Below are positions 1-7,391 of a DNA stretch of 22,631 nt, one piece after another. The notes beneath the pieces were generated by a model. That model was not told the DNA's origin, searched no databases, and saw only the letters and a list, made by a program, of their open reading frames with translations. Source of the stretch: Flavobacteriaceae bacterium UBA5950. GTDB lineage: Bacteria > Bacteroidota > Bacteroidia > Flavobacteriales > Flavobacteriaceae. The stretch's first letter is position 1; each line of letters opens with the position of its first letter. The DNA is taken from positions 1 to 22,631 of the forward strand of contig DJCM01000012.1 in assembly GCA_002430545.1 (NCBI GenBank). Reading direction: 5' to 3'. Both the position numbers and the translations under genes were made by a program.

Positions 1-77
1 GAGCAGGATTCGAACCTGCGAAGGTAAAAACCAACAGATTTACAGTCTGTCCTCGTTGGCCGCTTGAGTATCTCCCC
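1..77 (-). tRNA. tRNA-Tyr(GTA), 3' end cut by window edge
   Basis: Read on the minus strand, the gene begins GGGGAGATACTC at 77. The anticodon loop carries GTA inside CTGTAAATC. A long variable arm follows, as expected for a class II tRNA, and then the T-loop GGTTCGAATCC. The 3' half of the acceptor stem lies beyond position 1. It follows tRNA-Thr with about 25 bases between them, so the two are probably processed from one transcript. In Flavobacteriia this pair usually leads into further tRNAs and the EF-Tu gene, which would lie outside the window. Confidence 0.95.
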
Positions 78-102
78 AAAATGTCAATGATCTAAATAGT
101 TG

Positions 103-176
103 AGCCGATGGAGGGACTCGAACCCACGACCTGCTGATTACAAATCAGCTGCTCTAGCCAGCTGAGCTACATCGGC
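103..176 (-). tRNA. tRNA-Thr(TGT)
   Basis: On the minus strand the acceptor stem GCCGATG (from 176) pairs with CATCGGC (to 104), and position 103 gives the discriminator base. The D-arm TAGCTCAGCTGG, the anticodon loop with TGT (in TTTGTAA) and the T-loop GGTTCGAGTCC are all present. CCA is not encoded. A promoter lies just upstream at 201-232, so this is the first gene of the tRNA transcript. Confidence 0.95.
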
Positions 177-200
177 AACTACCGCCTTTAAAGCGGTTTG

Positions 201-232
201 CAAATGTATCTAATTATTTTTTTTTATTCAAA
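201..232 (-). promoter_or_regulatory. Promoter of the tRNA-Thr/tRNA-Tyr unit
   Basis: On the minus strand TTTG (232-229), a 20-base spacer and TACATTTG (208-201) match the Bacteroidota housekeeping promoter. Transcription would begin around 196, directly before an inverted repeat (ACCGC 181-185, GCGGT 193-197) in the short leader to the tRNA. This separates the tRNA unit from hpf, which is read in the same direction upstream. Confidence 0.7.
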
Positions 233-254
233 GCATTTTTAAATCAAAAATCTT

Positions 255-554
255 TTACGAAATCCGCGATTTTTCTTTTCGACGTTTCAGCATGCGTTCT
301 GCACTCGACGCAGCCATGTCTAGCGACTTCTCGAACGATTCACTTTTTTTGCCAACAACCACATCATCTCCAGGGATGTTGACACGCAATTCAACCGACT
401 TGTTGGTCTGATCATTATGATTGTCGAGATTTAAATATAAATCAATATTCACAATGCGATTGTAATATAAATTGAGCTTTGACAATCGTTTTTCAATATA
501 TTTTTGAAGATTGGAATTCATGGAAAAGTGAACGGTTTGAATATTTATTTTCAT
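255..554 (-). CDS. hpf: Ribosome hibernation-promoting factor (HPF/RaiA family, short form)
   Basis: Predicted 99-residue protein of the HPF/YfiA family. Such proteins bind the decoding centre of the 30S subunit in slow growth and block or dimerise ribosomes. The start at 554 (MKINIQTVHFSMN) is preferred because the family begins with this beta strand; a longer reading from 578 would add eight unrelated residues. The pattern of conserved Leu/Ile strands and a basic C-terminal helix (MLKRRKEK) fits. There is no long C-terminal dimerisation domain, so this is the short form. It lies 24 bases after xerC and shares its direction, so the two are probably co-transcribed. No Shine-Dalgarno sequence is seen. 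Confidence 0.88.
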   Translation of the reverse strand: MKINIQTVHFSMNSNLQKYIEKRLSKLNLYYNRIVNIDLYLNLDNHNDQTNKSVELRVNIPGDDVVVGKKSESFEKSLDMAASSAERMLKRRKEKSRIS

Positions 555-578
555 AACTCTGTTGTTTATGCCCCGCAA

Positions 579-1460
579 TTAGGCGCGTGGATGGGCGGTT
601 AAATAATCTTTTTTCATTTTGGGGAGTTGAACTTTGGCATAGATTTGAGTTGAAGACAAGCTTTTATGTCCCAAAATTTCTTTAATACTGTTGATGTCAG
701 CACCTCTATTGAGCAAATGCGTTGCAAATGTGTGTCTCAATACGTGAGGACTGATTTTCTCTTTTGTCGATACTTTGGAGAGGTAGTTCGTCACACACTT
801 ATAAATATCTGCTGGCTTCAGTGCATTGCCTTTGGCGTTGATGAGCAACCAATCGCTAGGCTTATCTTGGTCGATACGATTGCGATAAGACAAATAGATA
901 TCGATTTGAGAAATGACTTTTGCCAACAGAGGTATAATTCTCGTTTTGTTTCGCTTACCAACCACTTTTAATTGTTGGTTATTTCTATCGATAGCATCGA
1001 TTGTGAGTGAGAGCAACTCTGCACGTCGCATACCAGTGGTGTACAGCAATTCTAAAATGAGCGCATCACGAGTACCTTCAAAATGGGAGTTGTCATACAT
1101 TTCAATCACCATGCGAAATTCTGATTCAGTCAAAGGAACAACCAGTTTTGGTGATGCTTTTAATTGACGATGAAACTGCATGGGATTCTGATCGATTTCT
1201 CCCAATTTTTGTAAAAAATTAAAATAGCTTTTAAGGGATGAGCATTTTCTATTGATGCTTTGATTTTTTAGACCTGAGGATGATAAGTGTACAATCCACT
1301 CCCTAATCATAACATACGCAACAGACGAGAGACTGTTGAGTTGATAATGGGACTTGCAATAGTTGGAAAATTCTTCTAGATCTTTTTGATATGCATTTTG
1401 GGTGTGTGAGGAATATCTTTTTTCCAATGAAATATGTTCGATAAAATTTGGAATAGACAT
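579..1460 (-). CDS. xerC: Tyrosine recombinase XerC
   Basis: Predicted 293-residue site-specific recombinase that resolves chromosome dimers at dif. The N-terminal SAM-like core-binding domain covers about residues 1-90 and the catalytic domain about 108-285. Numbering from the ATG at 1460, the catalytic residues are R145 (TGMRRAEL), K169 (VVGKRNKTR), H239 and R242 (HVLRHTFATH), H265 (LGHKSL) and the nucleophile Y274 (STQIYAKV). I chose ATG 1460 over an in-frame TTG at 1466 that would add two residues. The gene stands between rpsU and hpf, a common flavobacterial arrangement. Whether this is XerC or a paralogue is inferred from that context. Confidence 0.9.
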   Translation of the reverse strand: MSIPNFIEHISLEKRYSSHTQNAYQKDLEEFSNYCKSHYQLNSLSSVAYVMIREWIVHLSSSGLKNQSINRKCSSLKSYFNFLQKLGEIDQNPMQFHRQLKASPKLVVPLTESEFRMVIEMYDNSHFEGTRDALILELLYTTGMRRAELLSLTIDAIDRNNQQLKVVGKRNKTRIIPLLAKVISQIDIYLSYRNRIDQDKPSDWLLINAKGNALKPADIYKCVTNYLSKVSTKEKISPHVLRHTFATHLLNRGADINSIKEILGHKSLSSTQIYAKVQLPKMKKDYLTAHPRA

Positions 1461-1476
1461 AGGCAAAAACTAAGAT

Positions 1477-1510
1477 ACCGAACACAAGTTAATAAAAACT
1501 CATGTTCGGT
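1477..1510 (-). terminator. Strong hairpin after rpsU, probable terminator
   Basis: On the minus strand ACCGAACATGAGTT, a six-base loop TTTATT and AACTTGTGTTCGGT form a 14-bp stem with two G-U pairs. It lies 28 bases after the rpsU stop and before xerC. The U-rich stretch (TTAGTTTTT) starts a few bases after the stem rather than directly at it, so termination may be partial and allow some read-through into xerC and hpf. Confidence 0.6.
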
Positions 1511-1538
1511 GCAATGTTTTTGTATTTTAATTGGAGGT

Positions 1539-1733
1539 TTATATTTCCTCTTTATCGCGAAGCTTTTGAATGTATTGTGCTTTTTGAATCACAGCACGAC
1601 GAGCAACAGAAGGCTTCGTAAAAGTTTTGCGTTCACGCAGTTGGCGCATCTTTCCTGTACGATCAAATTTTCTTTTGAAACGCTTGAGCGCGCGATCGAT
1701 ATTTTCTCCGTCTTTGATTGGAATTAGTAACAT
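1539..1733 (-). CDS. rpsU: Small ribosomal subunit protein bS21
   Basis: Predicted 64-residue bS21. The sequence MLLIPIKDGENIDRALKRFK followed by a highly basic helical region is diagnostic and the length is normal. In Bacteroidota ribosomes bS21, with bS18 and bS6, is known to cover the anti-Shine-Dalgarno tail of 16S rRNA, which explains why most genes here lack a Shine-Dalgarno sequence. rpsU itself carries a full one (AAGGAGGT, 1742-1749), which suggests autoregulation: low bS21 exposes the tail and favours rpsU translation. It has its own promoter and a strong hairpin after the stop. Confidence 0.96.
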   Translation of the reverse strand: MLLIPIKDGENIDRALKRFKRKFDRTGKMRQLRERKTFTKPSVARRAVIQKAQYIQKLRDKEEI

Positions 1734-1741
1734 AAACTACG

Positions 1742-1749
1742 ACCTCCTT
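1742..1749 (-). promoter_or_regulatory. Strong Shine-Dalgarno sequence of rpsU
   Basis: The minus strand reads AAGGAGGT, eight bases before the ATG at 1733. It is a complete complement to the 3' end of 16S rRNA. None of the other roughly 25 start codons in the window has a comparable sequence, so its presence here is specific. Confidence 0.9.
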
Positions 1750-1765
1750 CCTTTAGTGTTGGCTG

Positions 1766-1795
1766 CAAATATAAGTTTAATTTGCAAGTTGACAA
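1766..1795 (-). promoter_or_regulatory. rpsU promoter
   Basis: On the minus strand TTG (1795-1793), a 19-base spacer and TATATTTG (1773-1766) match the Bacteroidota promoter consensus. The expected 5' leader is about 27 bases, long enough to carry the Shine-Dalgarno sequence. Confidence 0.75.
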
Positions 1796-1799
1796 CGGT

Positions 1800-2966
1800 T
1801 TATTTTAAAATTTGCTTGGCAATCACAACTTTCTGAATCTCGGAAGTTCCCTCTCCGATTGTACAGAGTTTTGAATCGCGATAAAATTTCTCGACTGGAA
1901 ATTCTTTGGAGTAACCATATCCTCCAAAAATCTGCACTGCTTCATTGGCAATGCTCACACAGGCCTCAGATGCAAATAGCTTACAAATGGCGCTTTCTTT
2001 TGTCATCTTCTTACCTTGATTGATCAGTTGACTTGCGTTTTGGGTTAGCAGTTCAGCTGCCTCGATTTGTGTTGCCATTTCAGCTAGTTTGAAAGAAATC
2101 CCCTGAAAGCTGCTGATCGGTTTGCCAAACTGAACTCGCTCTTTTGAGTATTGAAGAGCAGCTTCATAAGCACCCCGAGCAATCCCAAGAGAAAGTGCAG
2201 CAATTGAAATTCGCCCACCATCAAGTATTTTCATAGACTGAATAAAACCTTCTCCCAATTCTCCAAGTCGGTTTTCATCAGGAACCCTACACTGATCAAA
2301 AATCAGCTCAGCAGTTTCTGACGCACGCATACCGAGTTTATCTTCTTTCTTACCAGATGAAAATCCAGGTGTTCCACGTTCAATCACAAAGGCAGTCATG
2401 CCATGACTATCACCTTTTTCACCTGTTCTAAAAATCACTACGGCCACATCAGCAGAGATGCCATGTGTGATAAAGTTTTTTGTGCCATTCAGCGCCCAAT
2501 GATCTCCATCCTGAACTGCAGTTGAGTTCATTCCACCAGCATCAGAACCTGTATTGTGCTCTGTCAAACCCCAAGCGCCAATCCACTCACCAGATGCCAA
2601 TTTGGGCAACCAACGAGATTTTTGAGACTCTGATCCAAATTTTAAAATATGATTTGTACATAATGAATTATGTGCTGCAATAGACAATCCAATCGATGGG
2701 TCAACTTTGGAAATCTCTTGCACCATTGCCACGTATTCGTGGTATCCAAGTCCTGATCCTCCATAATCTTCTGGAACAAGCATTCCGAGAAAACCATATG
2801 AACCAGCTTGCTTCATCACCTCGACAGGAAAGTACTGGGCTTCATCCCAATCCATGACATGAGGTTTTATAAATTGATGTGCAAAATCGCGTGCCGAATC
2901 TGCGACAAGTTGTTTTGTTTCTGTAGTCTGTACGATCATATCATGAGGTGAAACAGATGTATCCAT
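1800..2966 (-). CDS. Acyl-CoA dehydrogenase
   Basis: Predicted 388-residue FAD-dependent acyl-CoA dehydrogenase, oxidising acyl-CoA to the trans-2-enoyl form in fatty-acid or branched-chain amino-acid breakdown and passing electrons to ETF. The full three-part fold is present: the N-terminal helical domain, the middle beta domain with GAWGLTEHNTGSD (130-142), and the C-terminal helical domain with QIFGGYGYSKEFPVEKFYRD. The likely catalytic base is E372 in IGEGTSEIQ. Length is typical of short- and medium-chain enzymes. Substrate chain length cannot be read from the sequence. The gene starts 12 bases after the HhH gene, so co-transcription is likely. No ETF or other beta-oxidation genes are nearby. 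Confidence 0.93.
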   Translation of the reverse strand: MDTSVSPHDMIVQTTETKQLVADSARDFAHQFIKPHVMDWDEAQYFPVEVMKQAGSYGFLGMLVPEDYGGSGLGYHEYVAMVQEISKVDPSIGLSIAAHNSLCTNHILKFGSESQKSRWLPKLASGEWIGAWGLTEHNTGSDAGGMNSTAVQDGDHWALNGTKNFITHGISADVAVVIFRTGEKGDSHGMTAFVIERGTPGFSSGKKEDKLGMRASETAELIFDQCRVPDENRLGELGEGFIQSMKILDGGRISIAALSLGIARGAYEAALQYSKERVQFGKPISSFQGISFKLAEMATQIEAAELLTQNASQLINQGKKMTKESAICKLFASEACVSIANEAVQIFGGYGYSKEFPVEKFYRDSKLCTIGEGTSEIQKVVIAKQILK

Positions 2967-2978
2967 TTAAGCAAATTT

Positions 2979-3653
2979 TTATTTCAAATATAACGCAATT
3001 CTTGCAATGTGTATCGAATCTAATTCAAATTTATTGGCAATGGAATCCCAGTTGATTTCGTTTTCACTATTGGTACGATAAGCCACAATCCGACTCGCCA
3101 AACCATAACTGATATAATGATTTGCTGCCAACTCTGAAATCGTAGCTGTATTGATATCGATTGAATGATTGGGTATTGAGTCTAGGGCAAATGACTTCCA
3201 AAGGTTTGTCAATGTACCATGATCGATGCCCCAAATATCTTCGACTTGGTCTTTGACCAAAAATCCTTGCAAAGATTGACGAGTCGTAAGAATTCTATCT
3301 GCCAATGTGGGACCAATACCAAAGACCGATTCGAGGTTTTCTGTTATGGCAGTGTTGAGTTGCTTTTTATGACTTTTATGAGCCGTTGATTTTGATTGTA
3401 TTTGGTGACTTGGAAATTGAATTAGATGCTTGATTTCTTGAAATTTCTCATCTTTCATACTAACATAATTTTTAAACTCTTTTGCTGTTTGAAAATAGAT
3501 GCGATTCTTCACACGTGATTGTATAAAGTCAACAATTGATTTTGGTAATTCCAAACGATAGGCCAGCCACGATGACAGACGATTGGCGTTGAAGGGGTAG
3601 ATGGTATCATTGTTTTGCAGTTGCGCTAAAAGAGAGTCACGCTTAGCAATCAA
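2979..3653 (-). CDS. Helix-hairpin-helix (ComEA-like) protein, N-terminus out of frame
   Basis: The annotated start is a TTG at 3653, giving 224 residues (MIAKRDSLLAQL). Helix-hairpin-helix units are visible, for example INTATISELAANHYISYGLA and the region around IGPTLADRIL, as in ComEA-type DNA-binding proteins. The same frame stays open upstream to 3788 and encodes a convincing basic-then-hydrophobic membrane anchor (TRPQRRGLLFLILLFIVGHL). That extension has no ATG, GTG or TTG. An ATG at 3780 lies one base out of frame with it, so a single-base insertion after the start codon, or a sequencing error, is suspected. The intact protein would be about 266 residues, anchored in the inner membrane with its HhH region outside. 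Role unknown; DNA uptake is only a family-level guess. Confidence 0.7.
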   Translation of the reverse strand: MIAKRDSLLAQLQNNDTIYPFNANRLSSWLAYRLELPKSIVDFIQSRVKNRIYFQTAKEFKNYVSMKDEKFQEIKHLIQFPSHQIQSKSTAHKSHKKQLNTAITENLESVFGIGPTLADRILTTRQSLQGFLVKDQVEDIWGIDHGTLTNLWKSFALDSIPNHSIDINTATISELAANHYISYGLASRIVAYRTNSENEINWDSIANKFELDSIHIARIALYLK

Positions 3654-3754
3654 GTGATCTGGTAATGGGCGAATAGCTGTTGAATGTTGTTGGTTTTGAT
3701 TGGCAAAAAAAAGTATCAGGTGTCCAACAATAAACAGCAGTATTAAAAAGAGAA

Positions 3755-3772
3755 GTCCACGTCTTTGTGGAC
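3755..3772 (-). terminator. Possible terminator of the symporter gene
   Basis: On the minus strand GTCCAC, a six-base loop and GTGGAC are followed by TTCTCTTTTT. The hairpin lies about 45 bases after the symporter stop and overlaps the presumed first codons of the HhH gene, so it may limit read-through. The U tract is interrupted and the stem is short. Confidence 0.35.
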
Positions 3773-3815
3773 GTGTCCATTGCGAAAATTAGGGAATACG
3801 AAATGTAATTAATGT

Positions 3816-5405
3816 TTAGGCACGAACAGCTTTGAGGTATCTCTGTAATTCCTCTTTGACTTTTGGAAATAGGAAAAATAAACCTATCATATTTGGAAAA
3901 ACAAGCGCAAGAATCATGGCATCGGAGAAAGTCCAAACGGCAGACATGTCACCAGCAGCTCCAATCACGATAAATAACAGAAATAATATCTTGTAGGTAT
4001 AATCTGAAATTTTACTTTTTCCAAACACAAACATCCAAGATTGTAGGCCATAATATGACCACGAAATCATGGTTGAGATTGCAAACAGTACGACTGCAAT
4101 TGTTAAAAATGGACCAGAAAAAGAAATGTAATTTGCAAATGCAGCGGCAGTAATTGCAGCACCTTCAGCTGCAACACCATCGATCATTACGACACCATTC
4201 TCACCTCCATAGTTAAATATGGTTTGGTCGCCATTAAATATAATAATGACCAATGCAGTCATTGTACAAATTATAACTGTATCAATAAATGGTTCGAGCA
4301 ATGCAACCAGTCCTTCAGATGCTGCATATTTGGTTTTCACAGCAGAGTGTGCAATTGATGCTGAACCAGCACCTGCTTCATTGGAAAATGCAGCTCTTCT
4401 AAATCCAGTGATCAGCACTCCCAAAAGCCCTCCCAACCCTGCTTGGGGATTGAAAGCTTGTGTGAAGATCATTGCAAAAGCATTGTCAACAAATGAGAAG
4501 TTTGTCAATATAATATACAAACAAGCCCCAACGTACAACAATGCCATGAAAGGAACTATTTTTTCTGTGACAGAGGCAATTCTTTTAATCCCACCAATGA
4601 TGATAATCCCAACAAAAATCATCATAATAACTCCTATGATTGTACGCGCACTTCCGCCTTCCATTCCAAACGAACTCACAAGTTGCATTGCAGCTTGATT
4701 GGATTGAGCAGCATTTCCACCTCCAAAAGATGCACCAATGCAAAGCAAAGCGAAAGTAACGGCAAGAAATCGACCCATGCGCGCAAAGCCTCTCTCTTTT
4801 AACCCTTTGGTAAGGTAATACATTGGACCCCCATAAACAGTTCCATCTTCTCCAACATCTCGGTATTTGACACCCAAGGTACACTCAACAAACTTTGTTG
4901 ACATTCCTATCAGTCCGCAAAGAATCATCCAGAATGTAGCGCCAGGACCACCAATGGCAATAGCAAGTGCAACCCCTGCGATATTTCCATTTCCGACTGT
5001 TCCAGAGACAGCAGTGGCAAGAGCCTGAAAATGGCTAACCTCTCCATCTTGACTCTCACCTTTAATCGTATCTACAGCATCCCCATCGACTACATTCACA
5101 GCTGCTTTTTTATCGACTTCGTGATGATCGACATGATCAAATTTTCCACGTACAACGTTGATTGCTAAAGGAAAACGACGGAAGTTGATAAATCCAAAAT
5201 AAATCGTGAAAAATAAAGCTCCACCAACAAGCAAGAAAATAATCGTAGGAATAGATGTACCTGGGAAATTATGCAAAACAACAGCCCCCCACCAATCTGC
5301 TATAGGTGTAAATGCCTCATTGATTCGTTCATCAAGACCAGCATCTTGTGCAAAGGAAAAACTAGATACAAATAGGAAAATGAGAGTTGAAAAGATGCGT
5401 TTCAT
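3816..5405 (-). CDS. Sodium:alanine (AGCS family) symporter
   Basis: Predicted 529-residue inner-membrane transporter of the alanine or glycine:cation symporter family, importing small amino acids with sodium. The AGCS signature region is clear (SHFQALATAVSGTVGNGNIA and the following glycine-rich helix), as are RRAAFSNEAGAGSASIAHSA and about ten hydrophobic segments. The N-terminus MKRIFSTLIFLFVSSFSFAQ looks like a signal peptide before the first symporter helix, a feature often seen in Bacteroidota members. Residues about 85-120 form a charged, His/Asp-rich soluble loop (FDHVDHHEVDKKAAV). The gene follows pspC by nine bases and is probably transcribed with it. Alanine versus glycine preference cannot be told. 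Confidence 0.92.
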   Translation of the reverse strand: MKRIFSTLIFLFVSSFSFAQDAGLDERINEAFTPIADWWGAVVLHNFPGTSIPTIIFLLVGGALFFTIYFGFINFRRFPLAINVVRGKFDHVDHHEVDKKAAVNVVDGDAVDTIKGESQDGEVSHFQALATAVSGTVGNGNIAGVALAIAIGGPGATFWMILCGLIGMSTKFVECTLGVKYRDVGEDGTVYGGPMYYLTKGLKERGFARMGRFLAVTFALLCIGASFGGGNAAQSNQAAMQLVSSFGMEGGSARTIIGVIMMIFVGIIIIGGIKRIASVTEKIVPFMALLYVGACLYIILTNFSFVDNAFAMIFTQAFNPQAGLGGLLGVLITGFRRAAFSNEAGAGSASIAHSAVKTKYAASEGLVALLEPFIDTVIICTMTALVIIIFNGDQTIFNYGGENGVVMIDGVAAEGAAITAAAFANYISFSGPFLTIAVVLFAISTMISWSYYGLQSWMFVFGKSKISDYTYKILFLLFIVIGAAGDMSAVWTFSDAMILALVFPNMIGLFFLFPKVKEELQRYLKAVRA

Positions 5406-5414
5406 AGGGAATGG

Positions 5415-5642
5415 TTATAAATCAAAAACTGAAGTTCTTTTGGTGTAAATTAAATCTTTGAGACGAAGCCAAAAAGCAAGGACCAAATAAACTGCAAATC
5501 CAAATCCCAAAGAGAAAAAGCTAATATATATAAAAAATAAACGCACTGGTCTTGCGCGCATACCCAATCGATCTGCAAGTCGAGAACAGACTTCAAAACC
5601 ATGACGTTCGAGTTGATGGCGAAGTCGATGTGCTAGCTTCAT
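5415..5642 (-). CDS. PspC-domain small membrane protein
   Basis: Predicted 75-residue protein resembling the short flavobacterial PspC-family proteins. A basic N-terminal part with SRLADRLGMRARPVRLFFIYIS leads into one long hydrophobic helix (about residues 36-60), then a short charged tail ending TKRTSVFDL. In enterobacteria PspC is a membrane sensor of envelope stress; that role is not shown here, since pspA, pspB and pspF are absent. A -7 box TATATTTG lies four bases before the ATG, so the mRNA may be leaderless. The symporter gene follows after nine bases. Confidence 0.8.
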   Translation of the reverse strand: MKLAHRLRHQLERHGFEVCSRLADRLGMRARPVRLFFIYISFFSLGFGFAVYLVLAFWLRLKDLIYTKRTSVFDL

Positions 5643-5646
5643 TTCA

Positions 5647-5654
5647 CAAATATA
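5647..5654 (-). promoter_or_regulatory. pspC promoter -7 box
   Basis: The minus strand reads TATATTTG, then TGAA, then the ATG at 5642. The -7 box matches the consensus exactly, but no good TTG is seen 17-20 bases upstream. The box abuts the stop codon of the broken DUF2851 gene. Confidence 0.55.
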
Positions 5655-6914
5655 TCAAGTTTGTATAAAACCATGTCCGAACGAGCATGATAGACACTTT
5701 TTTTCGTTGCAATACTGATTTTTGAGTTGCAATAAGGCTTGGCTATCGAGCGCAGAAGTTGCTTGTAATCCGAGTGAAGAAAAAGCCTTTGTGGTGCTGT
5801 TTGATTCGGCTTTGATCGATGCCGCCCATGGAATGAGCTCATCTGTTTTGTCTGTCCCTTGTGCTTTGTAATAACTAAACAAAAATGGGATTAGTGTGTT
5901 GTTGACCAACAAGTCGAGAAATGATTTGCTCAAGCCTTTTTTTCGGCTTGTGTGTGATTTTCCAAACACATGATGTGTTGACCAATACGCTGAAGTGTTG
6001 ACGCAAAACACTTTTTCTATATTTTCCTTTGGATCTCCTTCAATGATATTGCTTAACTAATGTTTGTGCTTGATATAAATTTGCGCCAATTGGGATAGGT
6101 GAATGGTCGGAAATCCACTTGGTCTCATGCGAAAGAATTTTACTTTTTCATTGATCACTTTTAATTTATACTTCTTCTGTGCATAGGTATATTTCTTTTG
6201 CAATGTTACGATGTATGCGTCATCAATTTTTGATTCCAACATGACTGTTTGGCCAAACAAAAGAGCCTCCAAATCTTCATGATCTGTCGTTTTTCGGATG
6301 ATCGAAAATGGGATAGACTTTGAAACCTCAGTAAACACCAACCCATTGACAGAAAGACCAAAGCCCTTTGCCAAAGAAATAAATAATACGTTTTCCCAGT
6401 CGTTGTTTGTCTCACTCAACCACTGTCCAAAGAGCTTTGTTTTTTGTGAAAGTCGCTCGACATACAGTAGATCAAAAAAAGCCATTTGCTTAAACCTTTC
6501 TACATTTTTAATTTGATTGGCACAGGGGATCCAAAGATTCGATTCTAGCAATTCCTTGTAGCGTTGTAAAACTCTCTTATCGACAAATTCTTGTAAAAAA
6601 ATGGTAGGGATTTGTTTGTTATCAGAATAAAAACAGGCGTATCATCCTCCCAAACAACATGAAGAACAACATTGTCAAAGGCCGCATCGAGGTGGTGGTG
6701 ATGTGCATACCAATCCGAACCTTTGCAATGCATCTCAACATGCCCTACCCAAATGATATCATCCAACTGAAGTTTTGCAAAAAAAGTCTGGTCCACTGTT
6801 GTAATTGCGATGCCCACCATGAACGATGGCCAGCTCACGATCATCATTGGTGACAATTGGCTTGTCAATAAGTTGTGACTGTTGCCACAAGTAGTACATT
6901 AATTTTTCGTTCAT
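5655..6914 (-). pseudogene. DUF2851-type gene broken by two frameshifts and an amber codon
   Basis: Three open pieces align end to end with one DUF2851-type protein of about 419 residues, a Bacteroidota family of unknown function. Reading from ATG 6914 gives MNEKLMYYLWQQSQLIDKP and continues to NYNSGPDFF. At a run of seven T (6785-6779, minus strand) the frame must skip one base to continue FFAKLQLDDIIWVGHVEMH. At a run of five T (6633-6629) one base is missing, where VF should join YSDNKQIPT. The last break is an in-frame TAG at 6057-6059 between IYIKHKH and LSNIIEGDPKEN, which a single C-to-T change in CAG would explain. The C-terminus, including CNEKKCLSC, is well preserved. The neighbouring pspC gene is intact. 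Recent inactivation is the simplest reading; homopolymer sequencing errors could explain the frameshifts but not the stop. Confidence 0.85.
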
Positions 6915-6932
6915 GACACATGGGGCGTGTCT

Positions 6933-7316
6933 TTACTCTACCGTTTCACCCTCCCATTCGAGTATACCGCCAATTAAGTTATAGGTTTCTGGAAAGCCCA
7001 AATCACGCATCACCTGAACTGCCTGTGCGCTTCTTGCACCCGATCGGCAATACACATAATAAGACTTGTTTTTGTCTAGAGCATTCACCTCATCAATAAA
7101 ACCAGGACCCATACGTAGGTCGATGTTAAGCGCATTGGGGATATGACCACTTTCAAATTCATCTTCTGTGCGAACATCCAAAACCACAGCTTCGGGGTGT
7201 TCGACTAGGGCGTTTGCCCAGTCGTTTTGTGATAGATCTGACATACTATTTTGTTTCGGCCGAAGATACATACAACCTGTTAATAATAAAACAATGGATA
7301 AATAAAATTTCCACAT
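6933..7316 (-). CDS. Rhodanese-domain lipoprotein
   Basis: Predicted 127-residue lipoprotein with a single rhodanese domain. The signal peptide ends in a lipobox LLTGC with C15 as the likely lipidated residue, placing the protein in the cell envelope. The rhodanese fold runs from about residue 25 to the end (VVLDVRTEDEFESGHIPNA), and the active-site loop is CRSGARS with C90 as the sulfur-carrying residue. The likely role is sulfur transfer or thiol chemistry in the periplasm; the partner is unknown. The gene diverges from marR with interleaved promoters, so the two units may share control. Confidence 0.88.
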   Translation of the reverse strand: MWKFYLSIVLLLTGCMYLRPKQNSMSDLSQNDWANALVEHPEAVVLDVRTEDEFESGHIPNALNIDLRMGPGFIDEVNALDKNKSYYVYCRSGARSAQAVQVMRDLGFPETYNLIGGILEWEGETVE

Positions 7317-7320
7317 GCAA

Positions 7321-7350
7321 TAAAAGTATAAAAATTTGCCAGTTCAACAA
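7321..7350 (-). promoter_or_regulatory. Rhodanese gene promoter (imperfect)
   Basis: On the minus strand TTG (7350-7348), a 19-base spacer and TACTTTTA (7328-7321), one mismatch from TAnnTTTG, lie four bases before the ATG. The box is interleaved with the divergent marR promoter. Confidence 0.45.
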
Positions 7351-7365
7351 ACAATAATATATTTG
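7335..7365 (+). promoter_or_regulatory. marR-yceI-CDGSH promoter
   Basis: TTTG (7335-7338), a 19-base spacer and TATATTTG (7358-7365) match the Bacteroidota consensus fully. The start of transcription is expected near 7369, about 22 bases before the marR ATG. Confidence 0.75.
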
Positions 7366-7378
7366 TACATACAACAAT
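7359..7378. promoter_or_regulatory. Candidate MarR operator
   Basis: The perfect palindrome TTGTA-CA-TACAA (7363-7374) sits in a 20-base imperfect palindrome that overlaps the -7 box and the expected transcription start. MarR proteins typically bind palindromes of about this size and block their own promoter, so autorepression is a reasonable guess. Confidence 0.5.
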
Positions 7379-7391
7379 AGTCGATACATAT

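Noticed and set aside
3643..3936. 97-codon minus-strand frame spanning the symporter end and the HhH gene start
   Set aside because: It is out of frame with both genes. It only matters because its internal ATG at 3780 may be the original HhH start.
4219..4698. 159-codon plus-strand frame opposite the symporter gene
   Set aside because: It is antisense to a clear AGCS symporter, has no recognisable motif and no promoter. The open frame follows from the codon use of the real gene.
6545..6868. Reading the three DUF2851 pieces as separate small genes
   Set aside because: Each piece continues the previous one in family order, and the junctions are single-base or single-codon lesions, so one broken gene is the better account.
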